The notes: generated by a model from the letters alone, not told the origin. 64,000 bases of DNA from Alkalihalobacillus sp. TS-13 (GCF_019720915.1 NZ_JAHKSI010000001.1:1302001-1366000); one strand, 5' to 3'. Shown: positions 44,634 through 53,646, numbered from the stretch's first letter. Program-made: numbers and translations.

Positions 44634-46607
44634 TTACTCCCCCTCAACAACTTCAAGGTTCTCATTTTCTAAGATGTTCGTCTCTTCATCCAATCCAAAG
44701 GCCACGTTCGATTCGATCCATTTCCGTCTTGGTTCGACCTTATCACCCATCAAGACAGATACACGGCGTTCTGCACGTGCAATATCTTCTATTTTCACTC
44801 TAATCAGTGTACGCGTTTCAGGATTCATGGTCGTTTCCCATAATTGATCTGCATTCATTTCGCCAAGACCTTTGTAGCGTTGGATGGTATAGCCCTTTCC
44901 GACTTTCTTGATAGCCTGCTTCAAGCCATCTTCGTCCCAGGCATATTCGATGATTTCTTTCTTGCCTTTTCCTTTACTCACTTTATAAAGAGGAGGAAGT
45001 GCGATATAGACTTTTCCTGCTTCGATCATCGGTTTCATGTATCGGTAGAAGAATGTCAGCAACAGCACTTGGATATGAGAACCGTCTGTATCCGCATCTG
45101 TCATGATGACGACTTTGTCATAGTTCGAATCCTTGGTCGTGAAGTCTGCTCCTACTCCGGCACCGATTGCGTTGATGATCGTGTTGATTTCTTCATTTTT
45201 GAAAATATCCTGTAACTTTGCTTTTTCCGTGTTGATGACTTTTCCTCGAAGCGGAAGGATCGCCTGGAATCGGCGGTCACGCCCTTGTTTAGCGGAACCT
45301 CCTGCAGAATCACCCTCTACGAGATATAATTCATTTTTATTCGCATTACGTGATGAAGCGGGTGTCAACTTCCCGCTGAGCATCGAGTCTTTCCGTTTAT
45401 TCTTCTTCCCATTCCGTGCATCCTCACGAGCTTTTCGGGCCGCTTCACGTGCTTGAGCTGCCTTCAAAGATTTACGGATGAGCATTTCGCTGATTTTCGG
45501 ATTCTCTTCTAAGAAATAGTTCAACTGTTCGGATACAACCGCATCCACAGAAGAGCGTGCGTCACTCGTACCGAGCTTACTTTTCGTCTGGCCTTCGAAT
45601 TGAAGCTTCTCTTCGGGGATTCGGACAGAAACGATTGCTGTCAGTCCTTCACGAATATCCGAACCATCTAAGTTTTTATCCTTTTCTTTTAACAGCCCAG
45701 TCTTACGTGCATATTCATTGAACACACGTGTCATTGCCGTTTTCGAACCTGATTCATGTGTGCCTCCATCTTTCGTCCGGACGTTGTTGACGAAGGATAG
45801 CATGTTTTCTGAATAGCCGTCATTGAACTGAAACGCGAATTCTACATCGATCGCATTCTGAAATCCCTGGAATGATACGACGGGATGCAGCGTATCCTTT
45901 TCTTCATTCAAATAATCGACGAATGCCTGGATTCCTGTATCGAACTGGAATACGATATTTTCATTTTCGTTATCACGCTGGTCAATTAATTCGATTTTCA
46001 TTCCTTTTAAAAGGAATGCCGCTTCTCTCAAACGTTCACTTAACGTTTCATAGTTGAATGTCGTTATTGAAAACATGGACGGATCCGGCTTGAAATGGAT
46101 GATCGTCCCTGATTTTCTCGTTGATCCTATTTTTTCAAGTGTAGTCGCTGGCTTTCCACCATTAATGAAACGTTGGTTATAGATGACACCGTCCCGATGG
46201 ATAGTAACCTCTAGCCATTCGGAGAGCGCATTGACAACAGATGCTCCTACACCATGCAGTCCGCCACTCGTCTTGTATCCTCCTTGACCGAATTTACCTC
46301 CGGCATGAAGAACCGTCAAAATAACTTCCGGAGTCGGCTTCCCTGTCTTATGCATACCTGTAGGCATACCTCGCCCTTCATCCTTGACGCTGATGCTGTT
46401 ATCTTTATGTATGGTTACAGTGATGGCATTCCCATACCCTGCTAATGCTTCATCAACTGCATTATCTACGATTTCATATACAAGATGGTGCAAACCGCGA
46501 CTGTCAGTACTGCCGATATACATACCAGGTCGTTTTCGGACAGCCTCTAGACCCTCCAATACCTGGATTGCATCATCATTATATGAAAGCTGTTCTCTCG
46601 TAGCCAA
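44634..46607 (-). CDS. parE: DNA topoisomerase IV subunit B
   Basis: The 657-residue ATPase subunit. It has VLEGLEAVRKRPGMYIGST at the N-terminus, the ATP-binding HGVGASVVNALSEW, the Toprim LVEGDSAGGSAKQGRDR and TDADTDGSHIQVLLL. I chose TTG 46607 because AAGGGG is upstream and the product then starts like B. subtilis ParE (ATREQLSYNDDAIQVLEG). A longer frame to 46682 has no family match. It forms an operon with parC. Confidence 0.96.
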   Translation of the reverse strand: MATREQLSYNDDAIQVLEGLEAVRKRPGMYIGSTDSRGLHHLVYEIVDNAVDEALAGYGNAITVTIHKDNSISVKDEGRGMPTGMHKTGKPTPEVILTVLHAGGKFGQGGYKTSGGLHGVGASVVNALSEWLEVTIHRDGVIYNQRFINGGKPATTLEKIGSTRKSGTIIHFKPDPSMFSITTFNYETLSERLREAAFLLKGMKIELIDQRDNENENIVFQFDTGIQAFVDYLNEEKDTLHPVVSFQGFQNAIDVEFAFQFNDGYSENMLSFVNNVRTKDGGTHESGSKTAMTRVFNEYARKTGLLKEKDKNLDGSDIREGLTAIVSVRIPEEKLQFEGQTKSKLGTSDARSSVDAVVSEQLNYFLEENPKISEMLIRKSLKAAQAREAARKAREDARNGKKNKRKDSMLSGKLTPASSRNANKNELYLVEGDSAGGSAKQGRDRRFQAILPLRGKVINTEKAKLQDIFKNEEINTIINAIGAGVGADFTTKDSNYDKVVIMTDADTDGSHIQVLLLTFFYRYMKPMIEAGKVYIALPPLYKVSKGKGKKEIIEYAWDEDGLKQAIKKVGKGYTIQRYKGLGEMNADQLWETTMNPETRTLIRVKIEDIARAERRVSVLMGDKVEPRRKWIESNVAFGLDEETNILENENLEVVEGE

Positions 46608-46858
46608 AACCCTCGTGCCCCTTTCAATACTCAGACAATCATTTTGTATTGTAATGTTATCAGAACATTTGTTCACATACAATCTCTATTTATGTTTATG
46701 TTCATGAAAAGTATCGGTATGAACCGTACGTATGTGAAGTTTTCTTCTCACAATGAATCATTATATCATACCGTTCAACTTGTCCCATTTCACAAGTTAT
46801 CATTCGTTTTTCCCGAAATTCGTCTTTTTCATTCAGAAGTCAATGGGATGAATAAAAT

Positions 46859-46882
46859 GAACCACCCTGTCTGGAGTGGTTC
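46859..46882 (-). terminator. Terminator after the CoA-binding protein gene
   Basis: GAACCACCC and GGAGTGGTTC pair around a five-base loop, and the minus strand continues ATTTTATTC. It lies between the CoA-binding protein and parE. Confidence 0.8.
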
Positions 46883-46889
46883 AATCCCT

Positions 46890-47300
46890 TTACATTGTTG
46901 CATGTTCGACTTTAATACAACGATCCATGATGATTGTCATACCTTTACCTTCAAGGATATCAACAACCTCTTCATTGAGAAGTCCGAGTTGGGCCCAAAA
47001 TACATCAGCGTCAATTCCTTTCATTTCCTCAGCAACCGCCGGAAGTTCTTCACTGCGCCTGAATACGTTGACGATATCAATCGGACCTTCTATATCTTTA
47101 AGTGAAGAATAAGCTTTAAGCCCCATAACCTCATCGATCGTCGGATTGACCGGGATGATCTCATAGCCGTTATCTTGCATGTATTTCGAAACCTGGTAAG
47201 ACGTTCTGTGTGGTTTATTGGAAAGACCTACAACAGCAATACGTTTCTTCGTTTTTAAAATTTCATTGATGGCAGCTTGATCTGGATTTTGGAAACCCAT
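46890..47300 (-). CDS. yneT: CoA-binding protein, YneT/YccU family
   Basis: A 136-residue Rossmann-like protein: KKRIAVVGLSNKPHRTSYQV at the start (residues 18-37), GYEIIPVNPT, then DIVNVFRRSEELPAV and the C-terminal MDRCIKVEHA. It is the small CoA-binding family, of unknown role. In B. subtilis yneT is next to parE, so the context supports orthology. AGGAGAGG precedes the ATG. Confidence 0.9.
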   Translation of the reverse strand: MGFQNPDQAAINEILKTKKRIAVVGLSNKPHRTSYQVSKYMQDNGYEIIPVNPTIDEVMGLKAYSSLKDIEGPIDIVNVFRRSEELPAVAEEMKGIDADVFWAQLGLLNEEVVDILEGKGMTIIMDRCIKVEHATM

Positions 47301-47490
47301 TTCGAATCCTCTCCTTTATCCTGTATCGTTATTTAATAACCTTTCACGAAACACGCAATTTCAAACCTTCCACTTTATAAACTTCGCTTAAAATTCTTCA
47401 AAACCTTCTTTTAGTTGTCTCACTTTTCGTTCAACAACATATATTGTTAATAAGAAAAAAAGTTGCCTTGAAGAAAAAGGAGGACGACAA

Positions 47491-47616
47491 ATGCCTACGA
47501 ATATTAAAAAGAAGCTTTCCTGCTACACGATGATTTTGAACTTCTTTTCTCTAATTGATGATCATGAACGAGATGAAATTCTACAAAAGCTTATGCAAAG
47601 AAATCCCCACTCCTAA
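47491..47616 (+). CDS. Small peptide with strong ribosome site and terminator
   Basis: A 41-residue frame (MPTNIKKKLSCYTMILNFFS...) has AAAAAGGAGGACGACAA directly before the ATG. The stop is inside a rho-independent terminator, which argues for expression. It is amphipathic, with a short hydrophobic middle and one Cys, then charged residues DDHERDEILQKLMQR. I do not recognise it. Spo0E-like or sporulation peptides have a similar size, but no signature is seen. Confidence 0.55.
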   Translation: MPTNIKKKLSCYTMILNFFSLIDDHERDEILQKLMQRNPHS

Positions 47617-47638
47617 ACATGATCGGAAGCGGGGATTT
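47602..47638. terminator. Bidirectional terminator
   Basis: AATCCCC and GGGGATT, with T-run on the plus strand and A-run on the minus strand, form a stem between the small peptide gene and ypwA. Confidence 0.8.
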
Positions 47639-47646
47639 TTTATTGG

Positions 47647-49170
47647 TTAGTTGATTTTATAGACGTTACGATATTTATCTGTCAAATAGTTGATCAGATG
47701 CTGCGCATTCAATCCTTCCCCAGTCACATCCTTGATGATTTCGATTGGTTTTTTCATTTTCCCATGCTGATGTACATTCTTCGTCAACCATTCTTTGATT
47801 GGTAAAAGGTTGCCTTCTTTAAGCTTCTGATCGAAATTAGGAAGATCCTTCAACATCGCTTGCTTCAGTTGTGCTGCATAGATATAACCGAGTGCATACG
47901 ACGGGAAGTAACCAAAGTCTCCACCGGACCAGTGGATATCTTGCAGAACGCCCTCTCCATCATGCTTCGGTTGGATTCCGAGGTATTCTTTCATTTTTTC
48001 GTTCCAGATATCAGGTAGATCCTTGACTTGAATCTGGCCGCTGAACAAGCCTTTTTCGATTTCATATCGAATAATGATATGCAATGGATATGTCATTTCA
48101 TCTGCTTCAATACGGATCAAGGATGGACCAGCGACATTGATCGCACGATAAAAATCATCCATGGAAACCTTATCGAATTGCCCATTCGCATACGACTTGA
48201 ATGTTTCGTAGTTGTTTTCCCAAAACGCTTGATTACGTCCTACAAAGTTTTCCCAGAACAAGGATTGGGACTCATGGATTCCCATTGAAGTACCTGTACA
48301 TAAAAGGGTACCAATGAGGTCGTCACTTATATTCTGTTCATATAACGCATGGCCGCCTTCGTGGATCGTACCGAAAACAGCTGTTCTAAAATCCGCTTCA
48401 TCATATTTCGTTGTGACACGGACATCTCCTGGATTCAGTCCAATTGCGAATGGATGATTCGTCTGATCTAGACGGCCAGCCTGGAAATCATAGCCCATCT
48501 GTTTTAGTACATACATACTGAAATCCCTTTGTTTATCCGCTGGAAAATGCTCGAATAAGAATGAAGTTTCAGGCTGATGCTTCGAGCTGACCACACCTTG
48601 CACAAGCGGTACGATTGCTTCTCTCAGTTGATTGAAGACACGATCGATCGTTTCAACGTTGACACCTGGCTCATACAAATCAAGCAAAGTGTTGTATGGA
48701 TGCCCTTCATGTCCCCAGTAGCTTACGAAGTTCTTTTTGAACTGCACGAGCTTTTCCAAGTACGGCTGCAGGATTGAAAAGTCTGATGCAGCTTTTGCAT
48801 CCTCCCATACATTTTCAGCCTTTGATTGCGTGATGACATATTCTTTATATTCAGCTTCAGGAATCTTTTCGTTCCGTTCATATTCCTCTTTCGCTTCTTG
48901 TACAGCTCTTTTCGTTATAGCACTCAAGTTTGGATGAAGTGAAGCATCACTTAACGCATCCAAACATTCTTTCATCTCTTTCGAAGTGGATAATTTGAAT
49001 ACTTCTGAAGACAACATACCGATCACTTCGGAACGCTGCTCCACACCCCGTTTCGGTGCTCCAGTCCTTAGATCCCAGATCATTAAGCCGATCGCTTCAT
49101 TATAGCTTGTGATCCGTTGGGTAAGCTCTTGGAACTTTTGCTCCATTTTATTTGCTGTAGTACTTGTCAT
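47647..49170 (-). CDS. ypwA: Metallocarboxypeptidase, M32 family
   Basis: A 507-residue zinc carboxypeptidase of the Taq type. The metal site is in GTIHEGGHALYEQN (HEGGH, about 267-271), with ESQSLFWENFVGRN giving the next Glu. It removes C-terminal residues from peptides in the cytoplasm. The family's N-terminal part (ITSYNEAIGLMIWDLRTGAP) is present. Size and position next to ypsC match B. subtilis YpwA (501 residues). Apparently monocistronic. Confidence 0.95.
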   Translation of the reverse strand: MTSTTANKMEQKFQELTQRITSYNEAIGLMIWDLRTGAPKRGVEQRSEVIGMLSSEVFKLSTSKEMKECLDALSDASLHPNLSAITKRAVQEAKEEYERNEKIPEAEYKEYVITQSKAENVWEDAKAASDFSILQPYLEKLVQFKKNFVSYWGHEGHPYNTLLDLYEPGVNVETIDRVFNQLREAIVPLVQGVVSSKHQPETSFLFEHFPADKQRDFSMYVLKQMGYDFQAGRLDQTNHPFAIGLNPGDVRVTTKYDEADFRTAVFGTIHEGGHALYEQNISDDLIGTLLCTGTSMGIHESQSLFWENFVGRNQAFWENNYETFKSYANGQFDKVSMDDFYRAINVAGPSLIRIEADEMTYPLHIIIRYEIEKGLFSGQIQVKDLPDIWNEKMKEYLGIQPKHDGEGVLQDIHWSGGDFGYFPSYALGYIYAAQLKQAMLKDLPNFDQKLKEGNLLPIKEWLTKNVHQHGKMKKPIEIIKDVTGEGLNAQHLINYLTDKYRNVYKIN

Positions 49171-49287
49171 CTATTTCATCCCCCTACTATGTAAAATGTT
49201 TTAAGCCCACCCTACTAATTTGACATCATATTAAGAAAATCCTTTAATGTTTATAAAATATTCCTGTATTTGAAATTTTGAATTTCA

Positions 49288-49307
49288 GTACGGTACGTGA
49301 AATTTTA
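49288..49307. repeat. 20-bp repeat AGTACGGTACGTGAAATTTT, copy 1
   Basis: The identical 20 bases occur again at about 62812-62831, both times after a stretch with CCTTTAAT and TTTAA. The core GTACGGTAC is palindromic. It may be the edge of a larger, diverged repeat. Confidence 0.5.
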
Positions 49308-49320
49308 TTATTTTTCAAGA

Positions 49321-49509
49321 TTAGCGGACATCAGGGCCGTTATTTGTGGTAAAATCGTGTATTTTCAAACGTTAGCGGACATGTCAGCCTTTATTTAGGT
49401 AAAGTGTGTATATTTTTCACTGATATTCTCCAAATAAGAGCTCTGGTGTCCGGTAACTCTGTAAAACAACGGGTTTTGCGCAAAATAAGGTCTCTGGTGT
49501 CCGGTAACT
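49321..49509. repeat. Four-copy repeat array: two direct and two inverted copies
   Basis: Copies at 49321-49347 and 49371-49398 read TTAGCGGACAT..AG.GCC and end in TTATTT. Copies at 49431-49458 and 49480-49509 are inverted, AAATAAG...TCTGGTGTCCGGTAA. The array lies in the 380-base gap between ypwA and the small gene at 49552. It can fold as a large stem. No gene is found in the gap. Confidence 0.75.
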
Positions 49510-49524
49510 TGTTCCAGCAAATAA

Positions 49525-49558
49525 AAAACTGAACATAGCTGTTTAGCCAGTTCAGTTT
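49525..49558 (-). terminator. Terminator overlapping the end of the small gene
   Basis: AAAACTGAAC and GTTCAGTTTT form a stem around 14 bases. The stop codon at 49552 lies within the right arm. Confidence 0.75.
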
Positions 49559-49743
49559 TCCTGTATCCATAACATTGACGAGTATCTGCTCATATCCCGA
49601 TGGTTTCTGGTTTCAAAAGCGATCGCGTCATGAAGTTCATCACTTATGCTCTGGCATGCACCCTCATAACATGGTTCATTCAAGGTTTTTAAAGCCTTCA
49701 TTGCCTGTGTCACCCGTTCGATATCGTTATATCGATCATACAT
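49552..49743 (-). CDS. Small hypothetical protein
   Basis: A 63-residue helical, acidic protein (MYDRYNDIERVTQAMKAL...). GGGGGGAT precedes ATG 49743; the longer frame has no ribosome site. It lies 3' of ypsC with a 54-base gap and may share its transcript. One Cys-x-x-x-Cys pair (CYEGAC) is present. Function not known. Confidence 0.6.
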   Translation of the reverse strand: MYDRYNDIERVTQAMKALKTLNEPCYEGACQSISDELHDAIAFETRNHRDMSRYSSMLWIQEN

Positions 49744-49797
49744 AAAAATCCCCCCACCTAGTTTGATTATTCCTAGTATGGGTGGATTGCTCAATTG

Positions 49798-50949
49798 TTA
49801 AACGTCGACATGTCTACGAGGTGGCTTTTTACCAAAAAATTGATAGTAATGGCATTTCAAATCACCGTTATAGAGCTTCCTCTTTTTCGACGCCTTTTCT
49901 CCGTATAACGTTTCGAAGCCATCATGCGATGTAAGAATATAGAGCGACCAGGTATCGAGCTTCCTGAAAACCTCTCCTAAATCCGCATATAACGCCTCTA
50001 CATAATCTCTTTCATTCAACCGCTCACCATATGGAGGGTTTCCGACAACATATCCATACTCTGATTTGGTATGGAAATCCTTCACCTGCATTTGTTTGAA
50101 CCGGATATCACCTTCAAAACCAGCTTCATTCGCATTGTTCTCCGAGAGTTCTATCATTTTGTGATCGATATCCGAGCCCATTATATCGATTTGCAGTTCG
50201 AAGTTTGCAACGTCGTGCGCTTCTTCAACGGCCTGGTACCATAGTTTCTTATCGAGCCATGACCAGTTTTCAGACGCAAACTCTCTGTTCAATCCTGGAG
50301 CGATATTTTTCGCGATCATCGCCGCTTCGATTGGAATCGTTCCAGAACCGCAGAATGGATCGAGAAACGGCCTGTCCGGCTTCCAGTTTGTCAATTGAAT
50401 CAAGGCTGCCGCCAACGTTTCTTTCAATGGTGCTTCGTTGTGCAAATAACGGTATCCTCGTTTGTGCAATCCTTCTCCGCTCGTATCGATCGTCAACGTC
50501 GCTATGTCTTTATGCAAGGCAACCTCTACCCTGTAAAATGCGCCGTTTTCAGGCAGCCAACCTTCAACACCATACGTTTCCTTCATCTTTTCAACGATCG
50601 CTTTCTTGACGATTGCCTGACAATCCGAAACGCTGAATAACTTTGATTTTACAGAACGGCCAATGACGGGAAATTCAGCATCCTCCGGCAGAAAATCTCC
50701 CCATGGTAAGGCTTTCGTCTGTTCAAACAATTCTTCAAAGGATAACGCCTTGAAGGAGCCGATCTTTAGCTTAATACGATCGGCTGTACGAAGCCATAAG
50801 TTCAAACGTGGAATCGCACGTTCGTCAGCTTCGACAATGATCCTTCCGTTTTCAACTTGTACTTTTTCATAACCCAATTGCCGTACTTCATTGGCGACAA
50901 TCGATTCTAATCCCATCGCTGCAGTAGCGATCAACGTAATCGGTCTCAT
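49798..50949 (-). CDS. ypsC: THUMP-domain class I SAM-dependent RNA methyltransferase
   Basis: A 383-residue rRNA (probably 23S) N2-guanine methyltransferase. An N-terminal ferredoxin-like/THUMP region (ITLIATAAMGLESIVANEVR) is followed by the methyltransferase fold with FLDPFCGSGTIPIEA (motif I, about 190) and GYVVGNPPYGERL (NPPY motif, about 305). ATG 50949 has GGAG 9 bases upstream. It is related to RlmL/RlmK-type enzymes; the exact target was not inferred. Position next to rnpB and gpsB matches B. subtilis ypsC. Confidence 0.92.
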   Translation of the reverse strand: MRPITLIATAAMGLESIVANEVRQLGYEKVQVENGRIIVEADERAIPRLNLWLRTADRIKLKIGSFKALSFEELFEQTKALPWGDFLPEDAEFPVIGRSVKSKLFSVSDCQAIVKKAIVEKMKETYGVEGWLPENGAFYRVEVALHKDIATLTIDTSGEGLHKRGYRYLHNEAPLKETLAAALIQLTNWKPDRPFLDPFCGSGTIPIEAAMIAKNIAPGLNREFASENWSWLDKKLWYQAVEEAHDVANFELQIDIMGSDIDHKMIELSENNANEAGFEGDIRFKQMQVKDFHTKSEYGYVVGNPPYGERLNERDYVEALYADLGEVFRKLDTWSLYILTSHDGFETLYGEKASKKRKLYNGDLKCHYYQFFGKKPPRRHVDV

Positions 50950-51254
50950 TTTTGAATACTCCAATCTTTATGTATGATCTCCCCATTATACTGAATAGAA
51001 TCGGACATTTCTAATTTTCGAAAACTCCCTCCCTTTCTGCTGGTATTCACCTGCCTTTTATCACTGCTAACTTGTCGAAAAACGTCAAATGTTGATAAAA
51101 ACAACAATATGTACATATATCGTGGGAAATGTATATAAAACGTAAATAATGTTCAATAAAAGCAGAAAGATGTACATATAGTTTTCCCAATATTCATCGG
51201 AGATTACCTTAATCACTAATGGAATGTCATAATTATGTAAAAAAGCAAAATAAA

Positions 51255-51278
51255 AAAGCCCTCTTAAATGCGGGCTTT
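51255..51278 (-). terminator. Terminator of rnpB
   Basis: AAAGCCC and GGGCTTT form a stem directly after the RNA's 3' end, followed on the minus strand by TTTTTATTTTG. Confidence 0.85.
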
Positions 51279-51279
51279 T

Positions 51280-51693
51280 GGTCATCTCGTTTTGTAAGCC
51301 ATGTTCTGTTCCCCGTACTCAAGCAGAGCTTAAGCTCCTCGTACGCAGGCGGTAATCATCTATCTCCAGATGTTCTCCAACATCTGCCCTTCTCTTCGTT
51401 CAGTTTCCTCCGAGAAGACTCCCCTACCATAATTTGGGTTTCTCGCTCGTGGGGTTTACCTCGTTCCACTCCTGCAGTTTCCTGCAGGACTTCGTCACTG
51501 TGGCACTTTCAAGGTAGTCACACCATATCCAAAGACGTAGGTGTTTTCCCTGCCGTTAGTCCAGTCGGAACCAGACTACCCTGACTTATTTATTGATCAG
51601 GCACGAACACTACAGCCATCGCAGACTGTGCGAGCATGGACTTTCCTCTATACTTCAAAAGTGAAGTACAGCGATTACCCAAACGATATGACC
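51280..51693 (-). ncRNA. rnpB: RNase P RNA, Bacillus (B) type
   Basis: The RNA contains the universal strings GAGGAAAGTCCATGCTCGCAC, here read as GAGGAAAGTCCATGCTC, and AGAAACCCAAATTATGGTAG near its end, with the GACGAAGTCCTGCAGG segment. The ends pair as P1 (GGTCATATCGTTT with AAACGAGATGACC). The length of about 414 bases is close to the 401 of B. subtilis. It cuts the 5' leader off tRNA precursors. Confidence 0.97.
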
Positions 51694-51711
51694 TTTTTAG
51701 AGTCGAATTAC

Positions 51712-51740
51712 ATTATATCGTACGTTTGATTGCTTTTCAA
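51712..51740 (-). promoter_or_regulatory. Sigma-A promoter of rnpB
   Basis: TTGAAA, 17 bases and a perfect TATAAT on the minus strand place the transcription start near 51705, about 12 bases before the P1 stem. Confidence 0.8.
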
Positions 51741-51757
51741 TGTCAATTATACCCAAA

Positions 51758-52063
51758 TCAATCGTAAAGTTTACTTCCGAAAACATGCTTTTCAAGATTG
51801 GATAGACGTTTCAAGATATCGTAGTTCGTGATTCCAGCACCATTGCTTTGCGTTTTCGTCTGTTCACCTGAACGCTGAAGTTCTTTTCTCAACTTCACAT
51901 TTTCTTCATTCAAACGGTCAATTTCTTTATGGAACTGTTCATAGTCTTTGATCACAATGTCTAAAAACTGATCGACCTCATCTTGATCATAGCCTCTGAA
52001 ACCTGTTTTGAAATCCTTTTCTAAAATCTCTTTTGACGTCAATTGTACTCGCTTATTATCCAT
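51758..52063 (-). CDS. gpsB: Cell-division protein GpsB
   Basis: A 101-residue coiled-coil protein that moves between lateral wall and septum and binds the class A penicillin-binding protein. It begins with the DivIVA-type motif LTSKEILEKDFKTGFRGYD, then QDEVDQFLDIVIKDY, a coiled coil (LNEENVKLRKELQ) and a C-terminal trimer motif YDILKRLSNLEKHVFG. The length matches B. subtilis (98). Confidence 0.97.
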   Translation of the reverse strand: MDNKRVQLTSKEILEKDFKTGFRGYDQDEVDQFLDIVIKDYEQFHKEIDRLNEENVKLRKELQRSGEQTKTQSNGAGITNYDILKRLSNLEKHVFGSKLYD

Positions 52064-52163
52064 AATAAATGCGTCACCCCGTTTATAATTTCTATCATTC
52101 GTTTCATTTATAGTTGGTCTTTACCCAACATTATACCAAGATTCACATAATATTCATCTGTTA

Positions 52164-52736
52164 TTAGGTTACCCAATCATCACCATTTGATTTCTGTGAT
52201 TCCTCAATATAATCATTTACGTCGAAAAAGGAAATTGACAATATAGGATATTCGTTACCAAGTTCTACATATTTGTGCGCCGTTCTTAAATAAAATTCCG
52301 GCGATCCTGTCTGATCAGCGTCATAGAGCACTAATAACCCATCTGTCTTTTCAATGATGAACTGATTTCCTGCTTGTAATTGGCCTGGATTTTCATATGG
52401 TCTTTTCGAAATGCTGTCCACGAAATCTGCTTGCGATACAACTTGTTGATAATATTGTCGGGTGTTCTCTTTCCATCTCTGCTCCTGATCTTGAAATGGA
52501 GTCAAAACAGCAAGCTGCAGATCAGGATAAGTTTCCTTCAATTCAATGACTGCCTCGCCTGCCCACAACTCAACCCCGAGCTGTCCACTGATGACGACCC
52601 ATTCCAAGCCTTCTTCCACCAGCTGGGCGATACGATTTTTAAGTACACCTTTTATGTAAGGTACAGCTTCATGCTTGTTCGAAAAAATACCAAGTTCATG
52701 TCCTTTGTATCCTGTCACTGCTAAAACCTTGATCAT
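52164..52736 (-). CDS. ypsA: YpsA, DUF1273/SLOG-like protein
   Basis: A 190-residue protein with a Rossmann-like SLOG fold: KVLAVTGYKGHELGIF at the N-terminus and VVISGQLGVELWAGEAV with the Gly-rich loop (about residues 50-66). In B. subtilis, YpsA links to cell division and oxidative stress; the ligand is unknown. ATG 52736 has AAAAGGAG upstream. Placed next to gpsB as in B. subtilis. Confidence 0.93.
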   Translation of the reverse strand: MIKVLAVTGYKGHELGIFSNKHEAVPYIKGVLKNRIAQLVEEGLEWVVISGQLGVELWAGEAVIELKETYPDLQLAVLTPFQDQEQRWKENTRQYYQQVVSQADFVDSISKRPYENPGQLQAGNQFIIEKTDGLLVLYDADQTGSPEFYLRTAHKYVELGNEYPILSISFFDVNDYIEESQKSNGDDWVT

Positions 52737-53117
52737 CCAATGACTCCTTTTGAAAATCTCTGCTGATTCTAGGTTGCCTTTCAATCCTACTATAAAGTGA
52801 AAATCCGTGTCTGTGCCAATATTTGGACTCCCTTTAAGTGTACCATATTATAAATACATAATTTGTTGAAAAAGCATCTATTTATCGAAAAATATATGTT
52901 TTTTTGAATGGAATTTTGTCCGGATTTTAAAGATTCGTTCCTGTATTAATAAAAGGTTAGGTATGGGGATTTCCTTAAACAGATTGACGGTTCATTTCTA
53001 AGTTAGGACCTGATTACCTAACTTTGAATGGTGATTTTGGTTTATGGGACTTATTTCCAAAGCGTTGAAGGTTCAGAACCTCTTCATCAATCAACACATC
53101 AAATCCACAGAAAAAAA

Positions 53118-53139
53118 CGAACCGAATGAGCTCGGTTCG
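53118..53139 (-). terminator. Terminator of cotD
   Basis: CGAACCGA and TCGGTTCG pair around ATGAGC, followed on the minus strand by TTTTTTT. The gap from 52737 to here (about 380 bases) shows no gene. Confidence 0.85.
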
Positions 53140-53151
53140 CTTATACTGATC

Positions 53152-53460
53152 CTACCAGCCCCAAGGGCCTCCGCCGTGGTGGTGTCCTCCACCGTAGCCG
53201 TCGCCAAATCCACCGTAGCCGCCGCCGTGGTGACAGCCGCATTTCGGCTTTGGCGGGACCATGCAATGCTTGTGTTGAGTCGTACAGCAAGATTTTTTAC
53301 AATGCTTCTGCATATGCTTGTGCTGTACGATATTGTGGTGTACGTGTTCCTCGATCACTGGATGGATATGAGGCACGACTTTGTAATGGCAAAAATGCTT
53401 GACACACTTCTTCGGTGGATGAACCACCGGACACATCATTTGAGGTTTATGACAATGCAT
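53152..53460 (-). CDS. cotD: Spore coat protein CotD
   Basis: A 102-residue coat protein rich in His and Cys (KHFCHYKVVPHIHPVIEEHV is typical), with MHCHKPQMMCPVVHP at the start and a Gly-His-rich tail. It is assembled into the spore's inner coat. AAGGAGAATC precedes the ATG. A SigK-like promoter lies 40 bases upstream. Positioned next to ypsA as in B. subtilis. Confidence 0.93.
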   Translation of the reverse strand: MHCHKPQMMCPVVHPPKKCVKHFCHYKVVPHIHPVIEEHVHHNIVQHKHMQKHCKKSCCTTQHKHCMVPPKPKCGCHHGGGYGGFGDGYGGGHHHGGGPWGW

Positions 53461-53501
53461 CTCATAGATTCTCCTTTATGATTTAGTTTCATGCTTTGTA
53501 A

Positions 53502-53529
53502 TAATGTATGAGAGATCTATGAGACTTGT
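53502..53529 (-). promoter_or_regulatory. SigK-type promoter of cotD
   Basis: The minus strand has AC, 17 bases, then CATACATTA, matching the late mother-cell sigma-K pattern (AC N16-17 CATANNNTA). CotD is a SigK-dependent gene in B. subtilis. Confidence 0.55.
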
Positions 53530-53571
53530 CTAAGACATTCGCCTTCTTTCACCGATATCCGATGAAAATGG

Positions 53572-53646
53572 TCAAGCACCTAAGTTCATGATATACACAG
53601 TCAAGCCGATCATAAGAAAAAATAAAACTACAATAATGTTGCGCAC
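53572..53646 (-). CDS. Possible 24-residue membrane peptide
   Basis: GTG 53646 has AGGGGGAT seven bases upstream and opens a frame of 24 codons: MRNIIVVLFFLMIGLTVYIM and four more residues. The whole peptide is one membrane helix with a single Arg at the start. It lies alone in the 375-base gap between cotD and the yprB stop. Very short, so this is tentative; otherwise the gap shows no gene. Confidence 0.45.
   Translation of the reverse strand: MRNIIVVLFFLMIGLTVYIMNLGA

Noticed and set aside
49321-49509. CRISPR array
   Set aside because: The units are few, in both orientations and diverged, with no regular spacers and no cas genes nearby.
51219-51584. 121-residue plus-strand ORF over rnpB
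   Set aside because: It lies within the complement of RNase P RNA, so it is not coding.
53044-53481. 145-residue plus-strand ORF over cotD
   Set aside because: It is the reverse of the His/Gly-rich cotD sequence and crosses the cotD terminator; cotD itself has a ribosome site, promoter and conserved position.
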